A DNA stretch of 48,361 bases. It comes from Microvirga arabica (GTDB lineage: Bacteria; Pseudomonadota; Alphaproteobacteria; Rhizobiales; Beijerinckiaceae). Of this stretch, positions 16,800-25,740 are shown one piece after another. Numbering within the stretch: position 1 is the first letter of the stretch; each line of letters opens with the position of its first letter. A program made the translations under genes and the position numbers. The notes under the pieces are model-generated. The model saw only the letters and a program-made list of their open reading frames with translations. It ran no database searches and was not told the DNA's origin. Where the stretch lies: assembly GCF_016811235.1 (NCBI RefSeq), contig NZ_JAFBID010000044.1, forward strand, positions 1-48,361, in the 5' to 3' direction.

Positions 16800-17423
16800 A
16801 TGACCCGGATCGACCGCCGCGACTTCCTCATTGCGCTCACCGCGATGACCCTGGTCGTTCTCTCGTCGAATGTCCTGGTCCAGCATCCCTTCACCCATTG
16901 GGGCATGGGCGATTACCTGACCTGGGGCGCGTTCAGCTATCCGTTCTCGTTCCTGGTCACCGACCTGTCGAACCGCCGCTTCGGGACGAAAGGCGCCCGT
17001 CGCGTGGTCTATGTGGGCTTCGTGCTGGCCGTGATGCTGTCCATCGTCCTGGCGACGCCGCGCATCGCCATCGCGTCCGGTGCAGCCTTCCTCGTGGCTC
17101 AGCTTCTCGACATCAGCATCTTCGCCCGCCTGCGCGACAAGGCCTGGTGGATGCCGCCCTTCATCTCCTCGGTGATCTCGTCAGGCCTCGACACGGCGAT
17201 CTTCTTCTCGTTCGCCTTCTATTGCGGCGTGGTGCCGGGCTTCGGCCTCACGATCAGCGAGACGCTGGGCCAGGCGGGGATCGTGGACGCGTGCATCGCC
17301 CTCCCGTGGATCAACCTTGCGGTTGCAGATTACGGGGTGAAGCTCGCGCTGGCCGCCATCGCGATTGCTCCCTACGGAGCCATCCTGGCGCTCATGCGCC
17401 CGCGGCTGCAGCGACACGCCTGA
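16800..17423 (+). CDS. VUT-family transporter (YhhQ-like, probable queuosine precursor importer)
   Basis: A 207-aa inner-membrane protein with about six helices. Family features are the segment AFSYPFSFLVTDLSNRRFGTKGARRVVYVGF, with its conserved polar residues, and the downstream QLLDISIFARLRDK and ISSVISSGLDTAIFFSFAF. The family (COG1738, YhhQ) imports queuosine precursors such as preQ0/preQ1 in E. coli. The substrate here is inferred. GAGG stands 8 bases before the ATG. The gene ends one base before the stop of the minus-strand phytase-like gene, with no room for a terminator between them. Confidence 0.85.
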   Translation: MTRIDRRDFLIALTAMTLVVLSSNVLVQHPFTHWGMGDYLTWGAFSYPFSFLVTDLSNRRFGTKGARRVVYVGFVLAVMLSIVLATPRIAIASGAAFLVAQLLDISIFARLRDKAWWMPPFISSVISSGLDTAIFFSFAFYCGVVPGFGLTISETLGQAGIVDACIALPWINLAVADYGVKLALAAIAIAPYGAILALMRPRLQRHA

Positions 17424-17424
17424 T

Positions 17425-18429
17425 TTAGGCGGCCAGAGCAAATTCGAGCAGGACGGTTTTCTGCAGCGAGCTGAAATTGTCGTCGGAGATTAGCGAGAGA
17501 ACCGTCTCGCCGCCCTCGCGGTGAACTGCCAGCCCTTCCATGTTGTCGACCTGATGCGAGGGCTCGCTCTCGTAGAGCACCTCCCCGTCGACACGCGCGC
17601 CGGCTCGGATCGCCGCCGCCTCGATGCGGCGCAGGCGGCACACGAACCCGCCGAACAGCGAGAAGCGGCGTTCCAGGATCACGGCATCGCCATCGGGCAG
17701 GAAAGCCAGATCGGTGACGTCGAAGCCGCCGGAGAGAGCCACCTGAAAGGCGCCCTGCCGGGCTCCCGTGAGAATGAAGCCGCTGCCGCCCTCGGCGATG
17801 CCGATGAGGGCCCCACCCAAGGGCGAGCGCTGCGGCGCGACTGCGAGCGCCTCCAGGCCGCCATTGCTCGGCAAGTCCCGCAAAGCCGGAGGAACGGGAA
17901 TTGGGACGCCCCGGATAATGCTGCCCGCCGCATTGCGCTCGAACCGGATGACGGCATGGTTGCGCTCGGTTCCGATGAAGACGGCATTGCCAGACAGCGC
18001 GAAGCTCTCCGTATCGTAGTAGCGCGAGCGCCGCATCGGCACGCCGTTGCCGAGGATCAAGGGCGACAAGACCGGCGCCGACAGGCCCGAGAGGCGACCG
18101 TCCGCGGTCTCGATCCGGGCCTTCAGGATCTGCGCATTGTCCGCAAGGGCGATGATCTCCTGCCCATCGCCTGAGCGCCACAGGCCGGAAAAACCCCCGA
18201 AGGCCGACACATCGGAGCGCAGGATGGCCCCGGAGCGGAACATCAGCGCGCCGAAGCGGCTGCGATCGGGATCGGTGGTCGAGAGGCGGCTGATCGGCTG
18301 CGCCTCGACCCGGATGGCCGTTGCGCCCTTGAAGGCCTGCGGGCGCTGCGCCACGGCGACGCCCGTACAGGCGAGCGTTGCGGCGGCGGCACCGCCGCCG
18401 ATCAGGAAATTGCGCCGGGTGAGCCTCAA
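17425..18429 (-). CDS. Tat-exported 'esterase-like activity of phytase' domain protein
   Basis: A 334-aa protein with a twin-arginine signal ([19 protein letters not shown], cleavage near AVAQ at 26). The body is beta-propeller-like and belongs to the phytase-esterase-like family (pfam 'Esterase-like activity of phytase'). Diagnostic parts are [43 protein letters not shown] and [14 protein letters not shown], where acidic residues repeat at the ends of strands. The substrate is unknown. No ATG fits. The likely start is TTG 18429, which overlaps the cobT stop as TTGA (18426-18429), so translation is probably coupled to cobT. The signal peptide right after the TTG supports this. The link to cobalamin synthesis is unexplained. 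Confidence 0.82.
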   Translation of the reverse strand: MRLTRRNFLIGGGAAAATLACTGVAVAQRPQAFKGATAIRVEAQPISRLSTTDPDRSRFGALMFRSGAILRSDVSAFGGFSGLWRSGDGQEIIALADNAQILKARIETADGRLSGLSAPVLSPLILGNGVPMRRSRYYDTESFALSGNAVFIGTERNHAVIRFERNAAGSIIRGVPIPVPPALRDLPSNGGLEALAVAPQRSPLGGALIGIAEGGSGFILTGARQGAFQVALSGGFDVTDLAFLPDGDAVILERRFSLFGGFVCRLRRIEAAAIRAGARVDGEVLYESEPSHQVDNMEGLAVHREGGETVLSLISDDNFSSLQKTVLLEFALAA

Positions 18430-20327
18430 GCGTGTGCTCTGCGCCGGGGAGCCGCGCCACGGGCTGGCGGCGCGGCATTCTCCTCGAACAGCTCCGCGAG
18501 CTTCTCGGTCATGACGCCGCCGAGTTCCTCGGCATCGACGATGGTCACGGCGCGGCGGTAATAGCGCGTCACGTCGTGGCCGATGCCGATGGCGATGAGC
18601 TCCACGGGCGAGCGGGTCTCGATCTCCTCGATGACGTAGCGCAGGTGCCGCTCGAGGTAGTTGCCGGGATTGACCGACAGGGTCGAATCGTCCACCGGCG
18701 CACCGTCCGAGATCACCATCAGGATGCGCCGCTGCTCGGGCCGGCCGAGCAGGCGCTTGTGCGCCCAGTCGAGGGCCTCGCCGTCGATGTTCTCCTTCAG
18801 GAGACCCTCGCGCATCATGAGGCCCAAGTTCTTGCGCGCGCGACGCCAGGGTGCGTCCGCCGACTTGTAGATGATGTGGCGCAGATCGTTGAGGCGGCCG
18901 GGATTGGCCGGCTTGCCGGCCTGCAGCCAGTTCTCGCGGGCCTGCCCGCCCTTCCAAGCGCGGGTGGTGAAGCCGAGGATCTCGACCTTTACGCCGCAGC
19001 GCTCCAGCGTGCGCGCCAGGATGTCGGCGCAGGTGGCCGCCACGGTGATCGGGCGTCCGCGCATGGAACCGGAATTGTCGAGGAGCAGGGTCACCACCGT
19101 GTCGCGGAAGTTCGTGTCCTGCTCCTGCTTGAAGGAGAGCGGCTGGTACGGATCCATGATGATGCGCGGCAGGCGCACGGGATCGAGGGTTCCCTCCTCG
19201 AGGTCGAACTCCCAGGACCGGTTCTGCTGCGCCATAAGACGGCGCTGCAGGCGGTTCGCCAAGCGCCCGACCACGCCCTGGAGATGGGCGAGCTGCTTGT
19301 CGAGATAGGCGCGCAGGCGCGTCAGCTCGTCTGCATCGCAGAGATCCTCGGCATGGATGATCTCGTCGAATTTCTGGCTATAGGCTTTGTAGTCGGGGCC
19401 GCGCGCCTCGTTGGACCGCGATGGCGGGCGCCAGGACTCTCCGGCATCCTCCGACTCGGCCTCTTCGGATTCTTCGGGCAGCTCGCCGGAAGGACCATCG
19501 GCCTCTTCGGTGGCGCCATCCTCCAGCTCGTCGCTGGAATCCTCGCTGACCTCCGTCTCGGCGCGGTCGCCCTGGCTTTCCTGCTCGGACTCGCCCTCGC
19601 CCTGCTGCTCCTGCTGCTCGGACTCGTTCTCGTCCTCGTTCTCCTCGTCCTCGGAATCCATGGACGCCTCGTCGGCGATGTCGAGGGAGGAGAGCAGGTC
19701 GCGGATGTTACGGGCGAAGCTGCGCTGGTTTTCGATGTTCTTGAGCAGGCCGTCGAGGTCGCGACCGGCCCGGTCCTCAATGAAGTCGCGCCACAAATCG
19801 ACGATCTTGGCGGCCGAAGCGGGCGGTTTTTGTCCGGTCAGACGCTCGCGCACCATGAGGGCGAGCGCATCCTCGAGCGGGGCATCGGCCCGGTCGGTGA
19901 TCTCCTCGTACTTGCCGCCGCGATGATAGCGGTCCTCGAGCATGGCCGAGATGTTGGACGAAATGCCGGCCATGCGCCGGGAGCCGATGGATTCCACCCG
20001 CGCCTGCTCGACCGCATCGAACACAGCCCGCGCCGCCTGACCGTCAGGGGCGAGCTTCCGGTGAAGGGTGGTGTCGTGGCAGGCGAGCCTGAGCGCCATG
20101 GCATCGGCATTGCCGCGCAGGATCGCCACGTCCTGCGAGGTCAGTCGCCGCGGTGGCTCCGGCAGGCGGGCCTTGTCCTGGCCCATGAGCACCGGCCGGT
20201 CGGACGCGAAGGCCACCTCAAGGTCGGGCTTGCGGGCAATCGCCTTCATGGTGCCGGCAATGGAGCGCTTCAGCGGCTCCGCCGGCGCTTCCTTCTTCTC
20301 ACCTGGCTTGCGGTTCGAGATGGACAT
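18426..20327 (-). CDS. cobT: Aerobic cobaltochelatase subunit CobT
   Basis: The 633-aa subunit of the ATP-dependent cobaltochelatase CobNST inserts Co2+ into hydrogenobyrinic a,c-diamide in aerobic cobalamin synthesis. It has an N-terminal helical part, a strongly acidic linker (about 223-298, mostly Glu, Asp, Ser and Gln) and a C-terminal von Willebrand A domain. That domain has the metal-ion-dependent adhesion site DNSGS (417-421) and ends with [19 protein letters not shown]. This matches the normal CobT length and layout. AAGGA is 5 bases before the ATG. It is downstream of cobS and separated from it by a palindromic repeat. cobN is not in the window. Confidence 0.96.
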   Translation of the reverse strand: MSISNRKPGEKKEAPAEPLKRSIAGTMKAIARKPDLEVAFASDRPVLMGQDKARLPEPPRRLTSQDVAILRGNADAMALRLACHDTTLHRKLAPDGQAARAVFDAVEQARVESIGSRRMAGISSNISAMLEDRYHRGGKYEEITDRADAPLEDALALMVRERLTGQKPPASAAKIVDLWRDFIEDRAGRDLDGLLKNIENQRSFARNIRDLLSSLDIADEASMDSEDEENEDENESEQQEQQGEGESEQESQGDRAETEVSEDSSDELEDGATEEADGPSGELPEESEEAESEDAGESWRPPSRSNEARGPDYKAYSQKFDEIIHAEDLCDADELTRLRAYLDKQLAHLQGVVGRLANRLQRRLMAQQNRSWEFDLEEGTLDPVRLPRIIMDPYQPLSFKQEQDTNFRDTVVTLLLDNSGSMRGRPITVAATCADILARTLERCGVKVEILGFTTRAWKGGQARENWLQAGKPANPGRLNDLRHIIYKSADAPWRRARKNLGLMMREGLLKENIDGEALDWAHKRLLGRPEQRRILMVISDGAPVDDSTLSVNPGNYLERHLRYVIEEIETRSPVELIAIGIGHDVTRYYRRAVTIVDAEELGGVMTEKLAELFEENAAPPARGAAPRRRAHA

Positions 20328-20342
20328 CGAATTCCTTCATCC

Positions 20343-20438
20343 GTCATCCCGGCCGGAGCGTAGCGGAGAGCCGGGATCGCCAAAACCAGCGAAACTCCCA
20401 AACGATCCCGGATCGCGCCCATAGCGCGTCCGGGATGA
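20343..20438. repeat. Paired REP/BIME-like palindromes between cobS and cobT
   Basis: Two hairpin units face each other. The first is GTCATCCCGG...CCGGGATCG (20343-20379) and the second CGATCCCGG...CCGGGATGAC (20403-20438), so the whole is itself an inverted repeat. The same core occurs at 39408-39490 and 48016-48260. It fills nearly the whole cobS-cobT gap. Confidence 0.8.
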
Positions 20439-20442
20439 CGCC

Positions 20443-21432
20443 TTATGAAAGCACCATGTTCACGGCGCTCTCCGGCAGTTCCTTGCCGAAGGAGCGCTGA
20501 TAGAACTCGGCCACCAGGGTGCGCTCCAGCTCGTCGCACTTGTTCAGGAAGGTGACGCGGAAGGCAAAGCCCGTGTCGCCGAAAATCTCGGCGTTCTCGG
20601 CCCAGGTGATCACCGTGCGCGGGCTCATGACGGTCGAGAGGTCGCCGTTCATGAAGGCAGAGCGGGTGAGATCGGCCACGCGCACCATCTTGTTGACGAT
20701 GTCCCGGCCGGCCGGATCCTCCTGGTAGTGCTTCGCCTTGGAGAGGACGATGTCCACCTCCTTATCGTGCGGCAGGTAGTTGAGGGTGGTGACGATGGAC
20801 CAGCGGTCCATCTGGCCCTGGTTGATCTGCTGGGTGCCATGATACAGGCCCGAGGTGTCGCCGAGGCCCACCGTATTGGCGGTGGCAAACAGCCGGAAGG
20901 CCGGGTGAGGCCGGATCACGCGCTTCTGGTCGAGGAGCGTGAGCTTACCCGACTGCTCCAGCACGCGCTGGATAACGAACATCACGTCGGGACGGCCGGC
21001 ATCGTATTCGTCGAAAACGAGGGCCACGTTGTTCTGCAGAGCCCAGGGCAGGATGCCGTCCTGGAAGGCCGTGACCTGCTTGCCATCCTGGAGCACGATG
21101 GCGTCCTTGCCCACGAGGTCGATACGGGAGACGTGGCTGTCCAGGTTCACGCGCACGCAGGGCCAGTTGAGGCGGGCGGCCACCTGCTCGATATGGGTCG
21201 ACTTGCCGGTGCCGTGATAGCCGGTGATCATCACGCGGCGGTTGCGGGCAAACCCCGCCAGGATGGCCAGCGTCGTATCCCGGTCGAAGAGGTAGTCGGG
21301 ATCGAGATCGGGCACATGCTGTTCGGCCTGCGAGAAGGCGGGAACCTCCAGATCCGAGTCGATGCCGAAGACCTGTCGCACGGACACCTTCATGTCAGGC
21401 GTCAAGGTCGCTGTCTCGGTATGTGCCGTCAT
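20443..21432 (-). CDS. cobS: Aerobic cobaltochelatase subunit CobS
   Basis: The 329-aa AAA+ ATPase of the MoxR-like class forms the ring that drives CobN with CobT. Walker A is GYHGTGKS (71-78) and Walker B is LVFDEYD (138-144). Sensor 1 lies in [11 protein letters not shown], and the [12 protein letters not shown] helix follows. It has the usual CobS length. AGAGG about 6 bases before ATG 21432 supports the start. It is 115 bases downstream of the J-domain gene on the same strand and 115 bases upstream of cobT. Confidence 0.96.
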   Translation of the reverse strand: MTAHTETATLTPDMKVSVRQVFGIDSDLEVPAFSQAEQHVPDLDPDYLFDRDTTLAILAGFARNRRVMITGYHGTGKSTHIEQVAARLNWPCVRVNLDSHVSRIDLVGKDAIVLQDGKQVTAFQDGILPWALQNNVALVFDEYDAGRPDVMFVIQRVLEQSGKLTLLDQKRVIRPHPAFRLFATANTVGLGDTSGLYHGTQQINQGQMDRWSIVTTLNYLPHDKEVDIVLSKAKHYQEDPAGRDIVNKMVRVADLTRSAFMNGDLSTVMSPRTVITWAENAEIFGDTGFAFRVTFLNKCDELERTLVAEFYQRSFGKELPESAVNMVLS

Positions 21433-21547
21433 AAGGGGCCTCTTGTTCGGATCGATGTCGTGAAGGTGTCATGGGCTTCTTAAACCCCATGACCGAATGG
21501 TGCAATTTCCTAATCGGCCTATTGGCTCTGCCTGAAAGGATAGGGTT

Positions 21548-22177
21548 TCAGCAGAGACCGGCGCTTTTGAGGGTGTCGTGCGCCTTGATGATGTCGCGCA
21601 GGCGCTCCTCGAAGGAGCGGTCGCCGCCATTGGCATCCGGGTGGAACCGCTTCACCAGGGACTTGTACTGGGCCTTGATGGCCGGCCCGTCGGCGGCCTC
21701 GTCCAGGCCCAGGATGTCGAGCGCCCGGCGCACCGCCCCCGTGTAGCGCGGACGCTTCGGCTCGGGCGAGGCCCGGCGGGTGCGGGCCCGGGTAAAGTCC
21801 TCCCCGCGCAGAACCCCGAGCGGATCGACATATTCCCACTCGCGGGGCTCGGCCTTGGCGCCTTGCCCATCGCCTTGGCCCGAGGTGTTCACCCCCATGG
21901 CCCAGGTCGGCCGGTGGCCGATGATGGAATCCTTCTGGAAGGCCGCCACGGCCGTGTCGGACATGCCGGCGAAATAGTTGTACGACGCGTTGTACTCGCG
22001 CACGTGCTGGAGGCAGAAGCGCCAGTACTGGCCTTCCCGATCACGCCCCTTGGGCGCGCGGTATTCGCCCGCGGCCTTGCAGGCAGGATGCTCGCAGACA
22101 GGCCCCTTGGTCTCCTGCGGCTCGTCGCAGGAGGACTTGATGCGGATGCGGTCGAAAAGAGGCGAGTTGAGATCCAT
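21548..22177 (-). CDS. J-domain protein with N-terminal Cys/His cluster
   Basis: The 209-aa protein has a C-terminal J domain (about 148-207, ALDILGLDEAADGPAIKAQYKSLVKRFHPDANGGD) with intact HPD (179-181), so it should stimulate a DnaK-type chaperone. The N-terminus has Cys28, Cys33, Cys55 and His58 (CEHPACKAAG.., RFCLQHV), a probable small zinc site. There is no G/F region or client-binding domain of true DnaJ. It is immediately upstream of cobS on the same strand and divergent from bolA, and I recall this order in other Hyphomicrobiales. A chaperone role for the cobaltochelatase is an inference from position only. Confidence 0.88.
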   Translation of the reverse strand: MDLNSPLFDRIRIKSSCDEPQETKGPVCEHPACKAAGEYRAPKGRDREGQYWRFCLQHVREYNASYNYFAGMSDTAVAAFQKDSIIGHRPTWAMGVNTSGQGDGQGAKAEPREWEYVDPLGVLRGEDFTRARTRRASPEPKRPRYTGAVRRALDILGLDEAADGPAIKAQYKSLVKRFHPDANGGDRSFEERLRDIIKAHDTLKSAGLC

Positions 22178-22267
22178 GATTCAGCGATTATGAGTGTCTT
22201 GAGGCTTTGAGCCAAGGCCTGAGCGCTTTTGGCCGCAGACCCGTTCAAAAAGGATTGATCTTTCAGC

Positions 22268-22534
22268 ATGACCCTCGCCCACTGGATCACACAGACTTTG
22301 CAGGAGAGCCTGCAGCCGATCGAACTGACCGTCACCGACGAATCAGAGAAGCATCACGGCCATGCGGGATGGCGGGAGGGCGGTGAAACTCACTTCCACG
22401 TTTATATCGTGTCCGACGCCTTCTCCGGCAAGAGCCGGGTGGAGCGTCACCGCCTGGTGAACGACACACTCAAAGGTGCCTTCGACAGGGGACTGCACGC
22501 CCTGGCGATCCAGGCCAAGGCGCCGGGGGAGTGA
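22268..22534 (+). CDS. bolA: BolA-family protein
   Basis: An 88-aa BolA protein. These bind Fe-S clusters together with monothiol glutaredoxins (Grx4-type), and some act as regulators. The family pattern is clear: HGHAGWREGGETHFHVYIVSDAFSGKSRVERHRLVNDTLKG with the conserved FxGKxxxERHR turn, and the C-terminal ALAIQAKAPGE. Conserved His residues that could bind the cluster are present. It is divergent from the J-domain gene. AAGGA is rather far (about 13 bases) from the ATG. A short palindromic repeat follows. Confidence 0.93.
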   Translation: MTLAHWITQTLQESLQPIELTVTDESEKHHGHAGWREGGETHFHVYIVSDAFSGKSRVERHRLVNDTLKGAFDRGLHALAIQAKAPGE

Positions 22535-22556
22535 GGGGGCGACAGTTCTCTCAGCC

Positions 22557-22586
22557 GTCATGGCCGGGCTTGTCCCGGCCATCCCG
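22557..22586. repeat. Short palindromic repeat after bolA
   Basis: ATGGCCGGG / CCCGGCCAT with a 5-base loop, preceded by GTC. It resembles the GTCAT...CCGG repeats elsewhere in the window but has a different stem sequence. No T-run follows. Confidence 0.55.
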
Positions 22587-22657
22587 ATTGGAAGAACGTG
22601 GCGTTTCACCTGATCGAGATCACCGGCACAAGGCCGATGATGACGGAAGAGGTCGCG

Positions 22658-23824
22658 TTACTTGATCCGCTCGAGCACGCTCACATAATTCGCCACGGCG
22701 GCGCCGCCCATGTTGAAGATGCCGCCGAGCACCGGGTTCTTCACCTGGATGCCGCCGGCCTCCTCGCAGAGTTGCATGGCGGACAGCGCGTGCATGGAGA
22801 CGCCGGTGGCGCCGATGGGATGGCCCTTGGCCTTGAGGCCGCCGGAGGGGTTCACCGGCAGCTTGCCGTCGCGGTTCGTCCAGCCTTCCTTGACGGCGAT
22901 CGCGCCCTGGCCGCGAGGGGTCAGGCCCATGGCCTCGTACTCGATGAGTTCGGCGATGGTGAAGCAGTCGTGGGTCTCGACGAAGGAAAGGTCGGAGAGC
23001 TGGATGCCGGCCTGGACAAGCGCCCGGCGCCAGGCTTCGGTGCAGCCCTCGAACTGGACGATGTCGCGCTTCGACATGGGCAGGAAATCCTGCGCGTGGG
23101 CCGTGGCCCGGAAGGCGACCGCTCGCTTCATCCGCAGCGCCGTTTCCGTATCGGCCAGCACCAGGGCGGCGGCGCCGTCCGAGACCAGCGAGCAGTCGGT
23201 GCGCTTTAAGGGACCGGCCACGAACGGGTTCTTGTCGCTCTCGGCCCGGCAGAAGTCGAACCCCAGATCCTTGCGCATCTGGGCATAGGGATTGTCGACG
23301 CCGTTCTTGTGGTTCTTGGCGGCGATCATGGCGAGCGCATCGGACTGGTCGCCGTAGCGCTGAAAGTAAGTGCCGGCGATCTTGCCGAACACGCCGGCGA
23401 AGCCGCCCGGCGTCTCGCCGTCCTCAGGCACGTAGGAGCAGCGCAGCAGGATGTTGCCGATCTCAGGACCGGGCGTGCGGGTCATCTGCTCGACGCCCAC
23501 CACGAGCACGGTCTTGGCGCGCTTGGCCTCGATGGTCTTGATCGCCTGATGCACGGCGGCAGAGCCCGTGGCGCAGGCGTTCTCGACGCGGGTTGCCGGC
23601 TTGAACCGGAAGCGGTCGTTGGCCTGGAACACCAGGGAGGCGGTGAAATCCTGAGCCGAGAAGCCACCGTTGAAATGGCCGAGCACCACCTCGTCCACAT
23701 CTTCGGCCTCAAGACCTGCATGCTCCAGCGCCTCGCTGGCAACACGGACGATCAGGCTCTCGACGGTCTCGGCGTCGAGCTTGCCGAAGGGGGTATGAGC
23801 CCAGCCGACGATGCAGGCGGTCAT
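22658..23824 (-). CDS. Thiolase, SCP2-type (acetyl-CoA acyltransferase-like)
   Basis: A 388-aa thiolase-fold enzyme for claisen condensation or cleavage of acyl-CoA. The nucleophile Cys84 is in [11 protein letters not shown]. The SCP2-type motif HDCF (285-288) replaces NEAF, and GHPIGATG contains His335. The usual C-terminal catalytic CxGGG is absent ([13 protein letters not shown]), as expected for the SCP2 group, in which the Cys of HDCF takes over. GAGGAG 6 bases before ATG 23824 fixes the start. A longer frame to 23887 has no ribosome site. No DUF35 partner gene or acyl-CoA dehydrogenase is adjacent, so the substrate cannot be stated. Confidence 0.88.
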   Translation of the reverse strand: MTACIVGWAHTPFGKLDAETVESLIVRVASEALEHAGLEAEDVDEVVLGHFNGGFSAQDFTASLVFQANDRFRFKPATRVENACATGSAAVHQAIKTIEAKRAKTVLVVGVEQMTRTPGPEIGNILLRCSYVPEDGETPGGFAGVFGKIAGTYFQRYGDQSDALAMIAAKNHKNGVDNPYAQMRKDLGFDFCRAESDKNPFVAGPLKRTDCSLVSDGAAALVLADTETALRMKRAVAFRATAHAQDFLPMSKRDIVQFEGCTEAWRRALVQAGIQLSDLSFVETHDCFTIAELIEYEAMGLTPRGQGAIAVKEGWTNRDGKLPVNPSGGLKAKGHPIGATGVSMHALSAMQLCEEAGGIQVKNPVLGGIFNMGGAAVANYVSVLERIK

Positions 23825-23960
23825 GGAGGTCTCCTCGAGGATTGTGCGGTTGAAGCACAAAGTGGGCTTCTTTGGAGCATTCAGCAAGTCGAATACCGAC
23901 TTGAGATTGGCGCCAAGCTGTCGTTCATCATGGCGGGAAGCGAATCACGAAGGACAGCCC

Positions 23961-24539
23961 ATGCGCCTGTGCGTCTTCTGCGGCTCCAATGCCGGGCAGG
24001 ATCCTGTCTACCTCGACACCGCCCGCGTCCTCGGGGAGGCCTTGGCCGCAGGTGGGATCGGCCTGGTCTATGGCGGCGCCTCGGTGGGCCTCATGGGTGC
24101 GGTTGCCGATGCCGTTCTCGCCAAGGGCGGCACCGTGATCGGGGTGATGCCGCAGGCGCTGGTGGACAAGGAGATCGCCCACAAAGGCCTGAGCGATCTT
24201 CGGGTGGTCGGCTCCATGCATGAGCGCAAGGCCCTGATGGCGGAACTCGCCGACGGCTTCATCGCCCTGCCCGGTGGCCTCGGCACCTTCGAAGAGCTGT
24301 TCGAGGTCTGGACCTGGGCGCAGCTCGGCTATCACCGCAAGCCCTGTGCGCTCCTGAATTCGGGCGGCTTCTACGACAAGCTCACCGACTTTCTGGACGA
24401 CGTGGTGGACCGCGGCTTCGTGAAGCCGATCCACCGCGCCATGCTGCTCGTGGAGAGTAACCCGGCTGCCCTGATCGAGGCCATTCGTGCTTACGAACCG
24501 CCGAAGGTCGACAAGTGGATCAAGGCGGGCGAGCGCTAA
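23961..24539 (+). CDS. LOG-family cytokinin riboside 5'-monophosphate phosphoribohydrolase-like protein
   Basis: A 192-aa Rossmann-fold protein of the TIGR00730/LOG family, which releases a base from a nucleoside 5'-monophosphate (AMP or cytokinin nucleotides in tested members). The signature residues are intact, MHERK (86-90) and PGGLGTFEE (104-112). The N-terminal CVFCGSNAG and [12 protein letters not shown] match the phosphate-binding loops. AAGGA lies 6 bases before the ATG. It is divergent from the thiolase and converges on the redoxin/oxygenase gene with 7 bases between. It may take part in purine salvage or detoxification of aberrant nucleotides; true cytokinin production is not implied. 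Confidence 0.92.
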   Translation: MRLCVFCGSNAGQDPVYLDTARVLGEALAAGGIGLVYGGASVGLMGAVADAVLAKGGTVIGVMPQALVDKEIAHKGLSDLRVVGSMHERKALMAELADGFIALPGGLGTFEELFEVWTWAQLGYHRKPCALLNSGGFYDKLTDFLDDVVDRGFVKPIHRAMLLVESNPAALIEAIRAYEPPKVDKWIKAGER

Positions 24540-24546
24540 CGCGGAA

Positions 24547-25671
24547 TCACGCCTTGTAGGCGCCCACGCACTCGCCGAGATTGGCGTTGTTGGCTTCCCG
24601 GATCTTCGCAGCCGCCTCGTCATAAAGGAACGGCAGGAAGGCAAAGCGGCGGCCTCTCGTGACTTTGGAGACCGCGTGGAGAAGCGGGCACGAGAACACC
24701 ACGGCGCCGCCGGGCGGCGCCTTGTAGCTGCGCGGGCCGTATTCCGGGAAGCTCACCTCGCCGCCCTCGAAATCGCCGTTGAGGTTGATCGAGACCGCGA
24801 AGCGGCGGTGGGCCCGGAAATGCCCGCCGTCCTCCGCCGCATAGCATGAGACGATGTAGCGCTCCATGCGGGAGGGCTTGAAGAAATGCACCCGCTCGAT
24901 CTCGGGATTGATGCGGCGGATGATGCGGTGCTGCACCTGCCGGATCAGGTTGGGATCGTCGATGGTGTAATCCTTGCGCCGCTTGTGGTTGGGATCGTGC
25001 GCCGCCACGGTCTTGCCGTTGACCTCTCGCATGAAGCCCGATTCCTCACCGCCATGCTCCTCGTAAAGACCGATCAGGTGACGGCAGAACTCGGGCTCGA
25101 ACACGTCCGGGATGACCAGGACGGGGGCCGGCAGCTCAAAGCCGGCATAATGGCTGACGGGCGGCAGGTCGCGCAGATAGGCCATCACCTTCGCGCGATC
25201 GCCGCCATTCTCCTCGAACGGGAAGATCGCGCGCACGCGCAGGGACGGGTTCAACACCATCCAGAAGCGGCGGATCGGAACGGAACCCTGCCCCGGCTGG
25301 ACGTTGCGCGGCAGCGCGCCGTAGAGGCGACCGACCACGCCGTCGAAATCCCAGAAGTGGCGGATGCCGGGCAGGATCTGCTTCGCGCGGCCCTCCGACT
25401 GATCCGACGGATCGACGCTCACGCCGAAGAGGGCGATCTTGTCGTCGTCGAAGAGGGAGCGGTGCTCCTCCTGAAACGACGCCAGGGTCGCACGGCCGAC
25501 CTCGTCCGAGCCCATGCCGTAGAAGCACAGGACGATGTAGCGGCCGGCCACCGTGTCGAAGCTGAAGTTCGGGTTGCTGGTGGAGTTCTGTTTGAACCAC
25601 GGAACCGGATCGCCCACCTGGAGCACGCGATAGGCGGGTTGGAGGGATTCAGGAGCAGCAGCGTCAGTCAT
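24547..25671 (-). CDS. Redoxin-2OG-Fe(II) oxygenase fusion, catalytic residues apparently lost
   Basis: The 374-aa fusion has an N-terminal peroxiredoxin/AhpC-TSA-like thioredoxin fold (about 15-170) and a C-terminal prolyl-4-hydroxylase-like dioxygenase fold (about 180-352). In the first half the place for the peroxidatic Cys (after FY...) reads FYGMGSDEVG with no Cys; Cys49 sits two residues earlier, before the Phe-Tyr. In the second half the distal iron His (His332 in LLHAV) and the 2-oxoglutarate Arg (341/342) are present. The first iron motif HxD is missing, because the site reads GGHFRAHRRFAVSINLN with no Asp two after either His. Homologues as I recall them have about ten more residues here, including an HRD. 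The protein may be inactive or use other ligands. ATG 25671 opens the frame. The gene converges on the LOG gene. Confidence 0.8.
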   Translation of the reverse strand: MTDAAAPESLQPAYRVLQVGDPVPWFKQNSTSNPNFSFDTVAGRYIVLCFYGMGSDEVGRATLASFQEEHRSLFDDDKIALFGVSVDPSDQSEGRAKQILPGIRHFWDFDGVVGRLYGALPRNVQPGQGSVPIRRFWMVLNPSLRVRAIFPFEENGGDRAKVMAYLRDLPPVSHYAGFELPAPVLVIPDVFEPEFCRHLIGLYEEHGGEESGFMREVNGKTVAAHDPNHKRRKDYTIDDPNLIRQVQHRIIRRINPEIERVHFFKPSRMERYIVSCYAAEDGGHFRAHRRFAVSINLNGDFEGGEVSFPEYGPRSYKAPPGGAVVFSCPLLHAVSKVTRGRRFAFLPFLYDEAAAKIREANNANLGECVGAYKA

Positions 25672-25740
25672 TGGTGATCCGCAATACGTTCACATTTTTT
25701 GTAACGTTGTTCGTTATCACGCGACTGCCGCAGCGACAAG

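Noticed and set aside
18432..20363. Plus-strand open frame of 643 codons opposite cobT
   Set aside because: Leu/Gly/Val-rich runs mirror the acidic linker of CobT; cobT is clearly the real gene.
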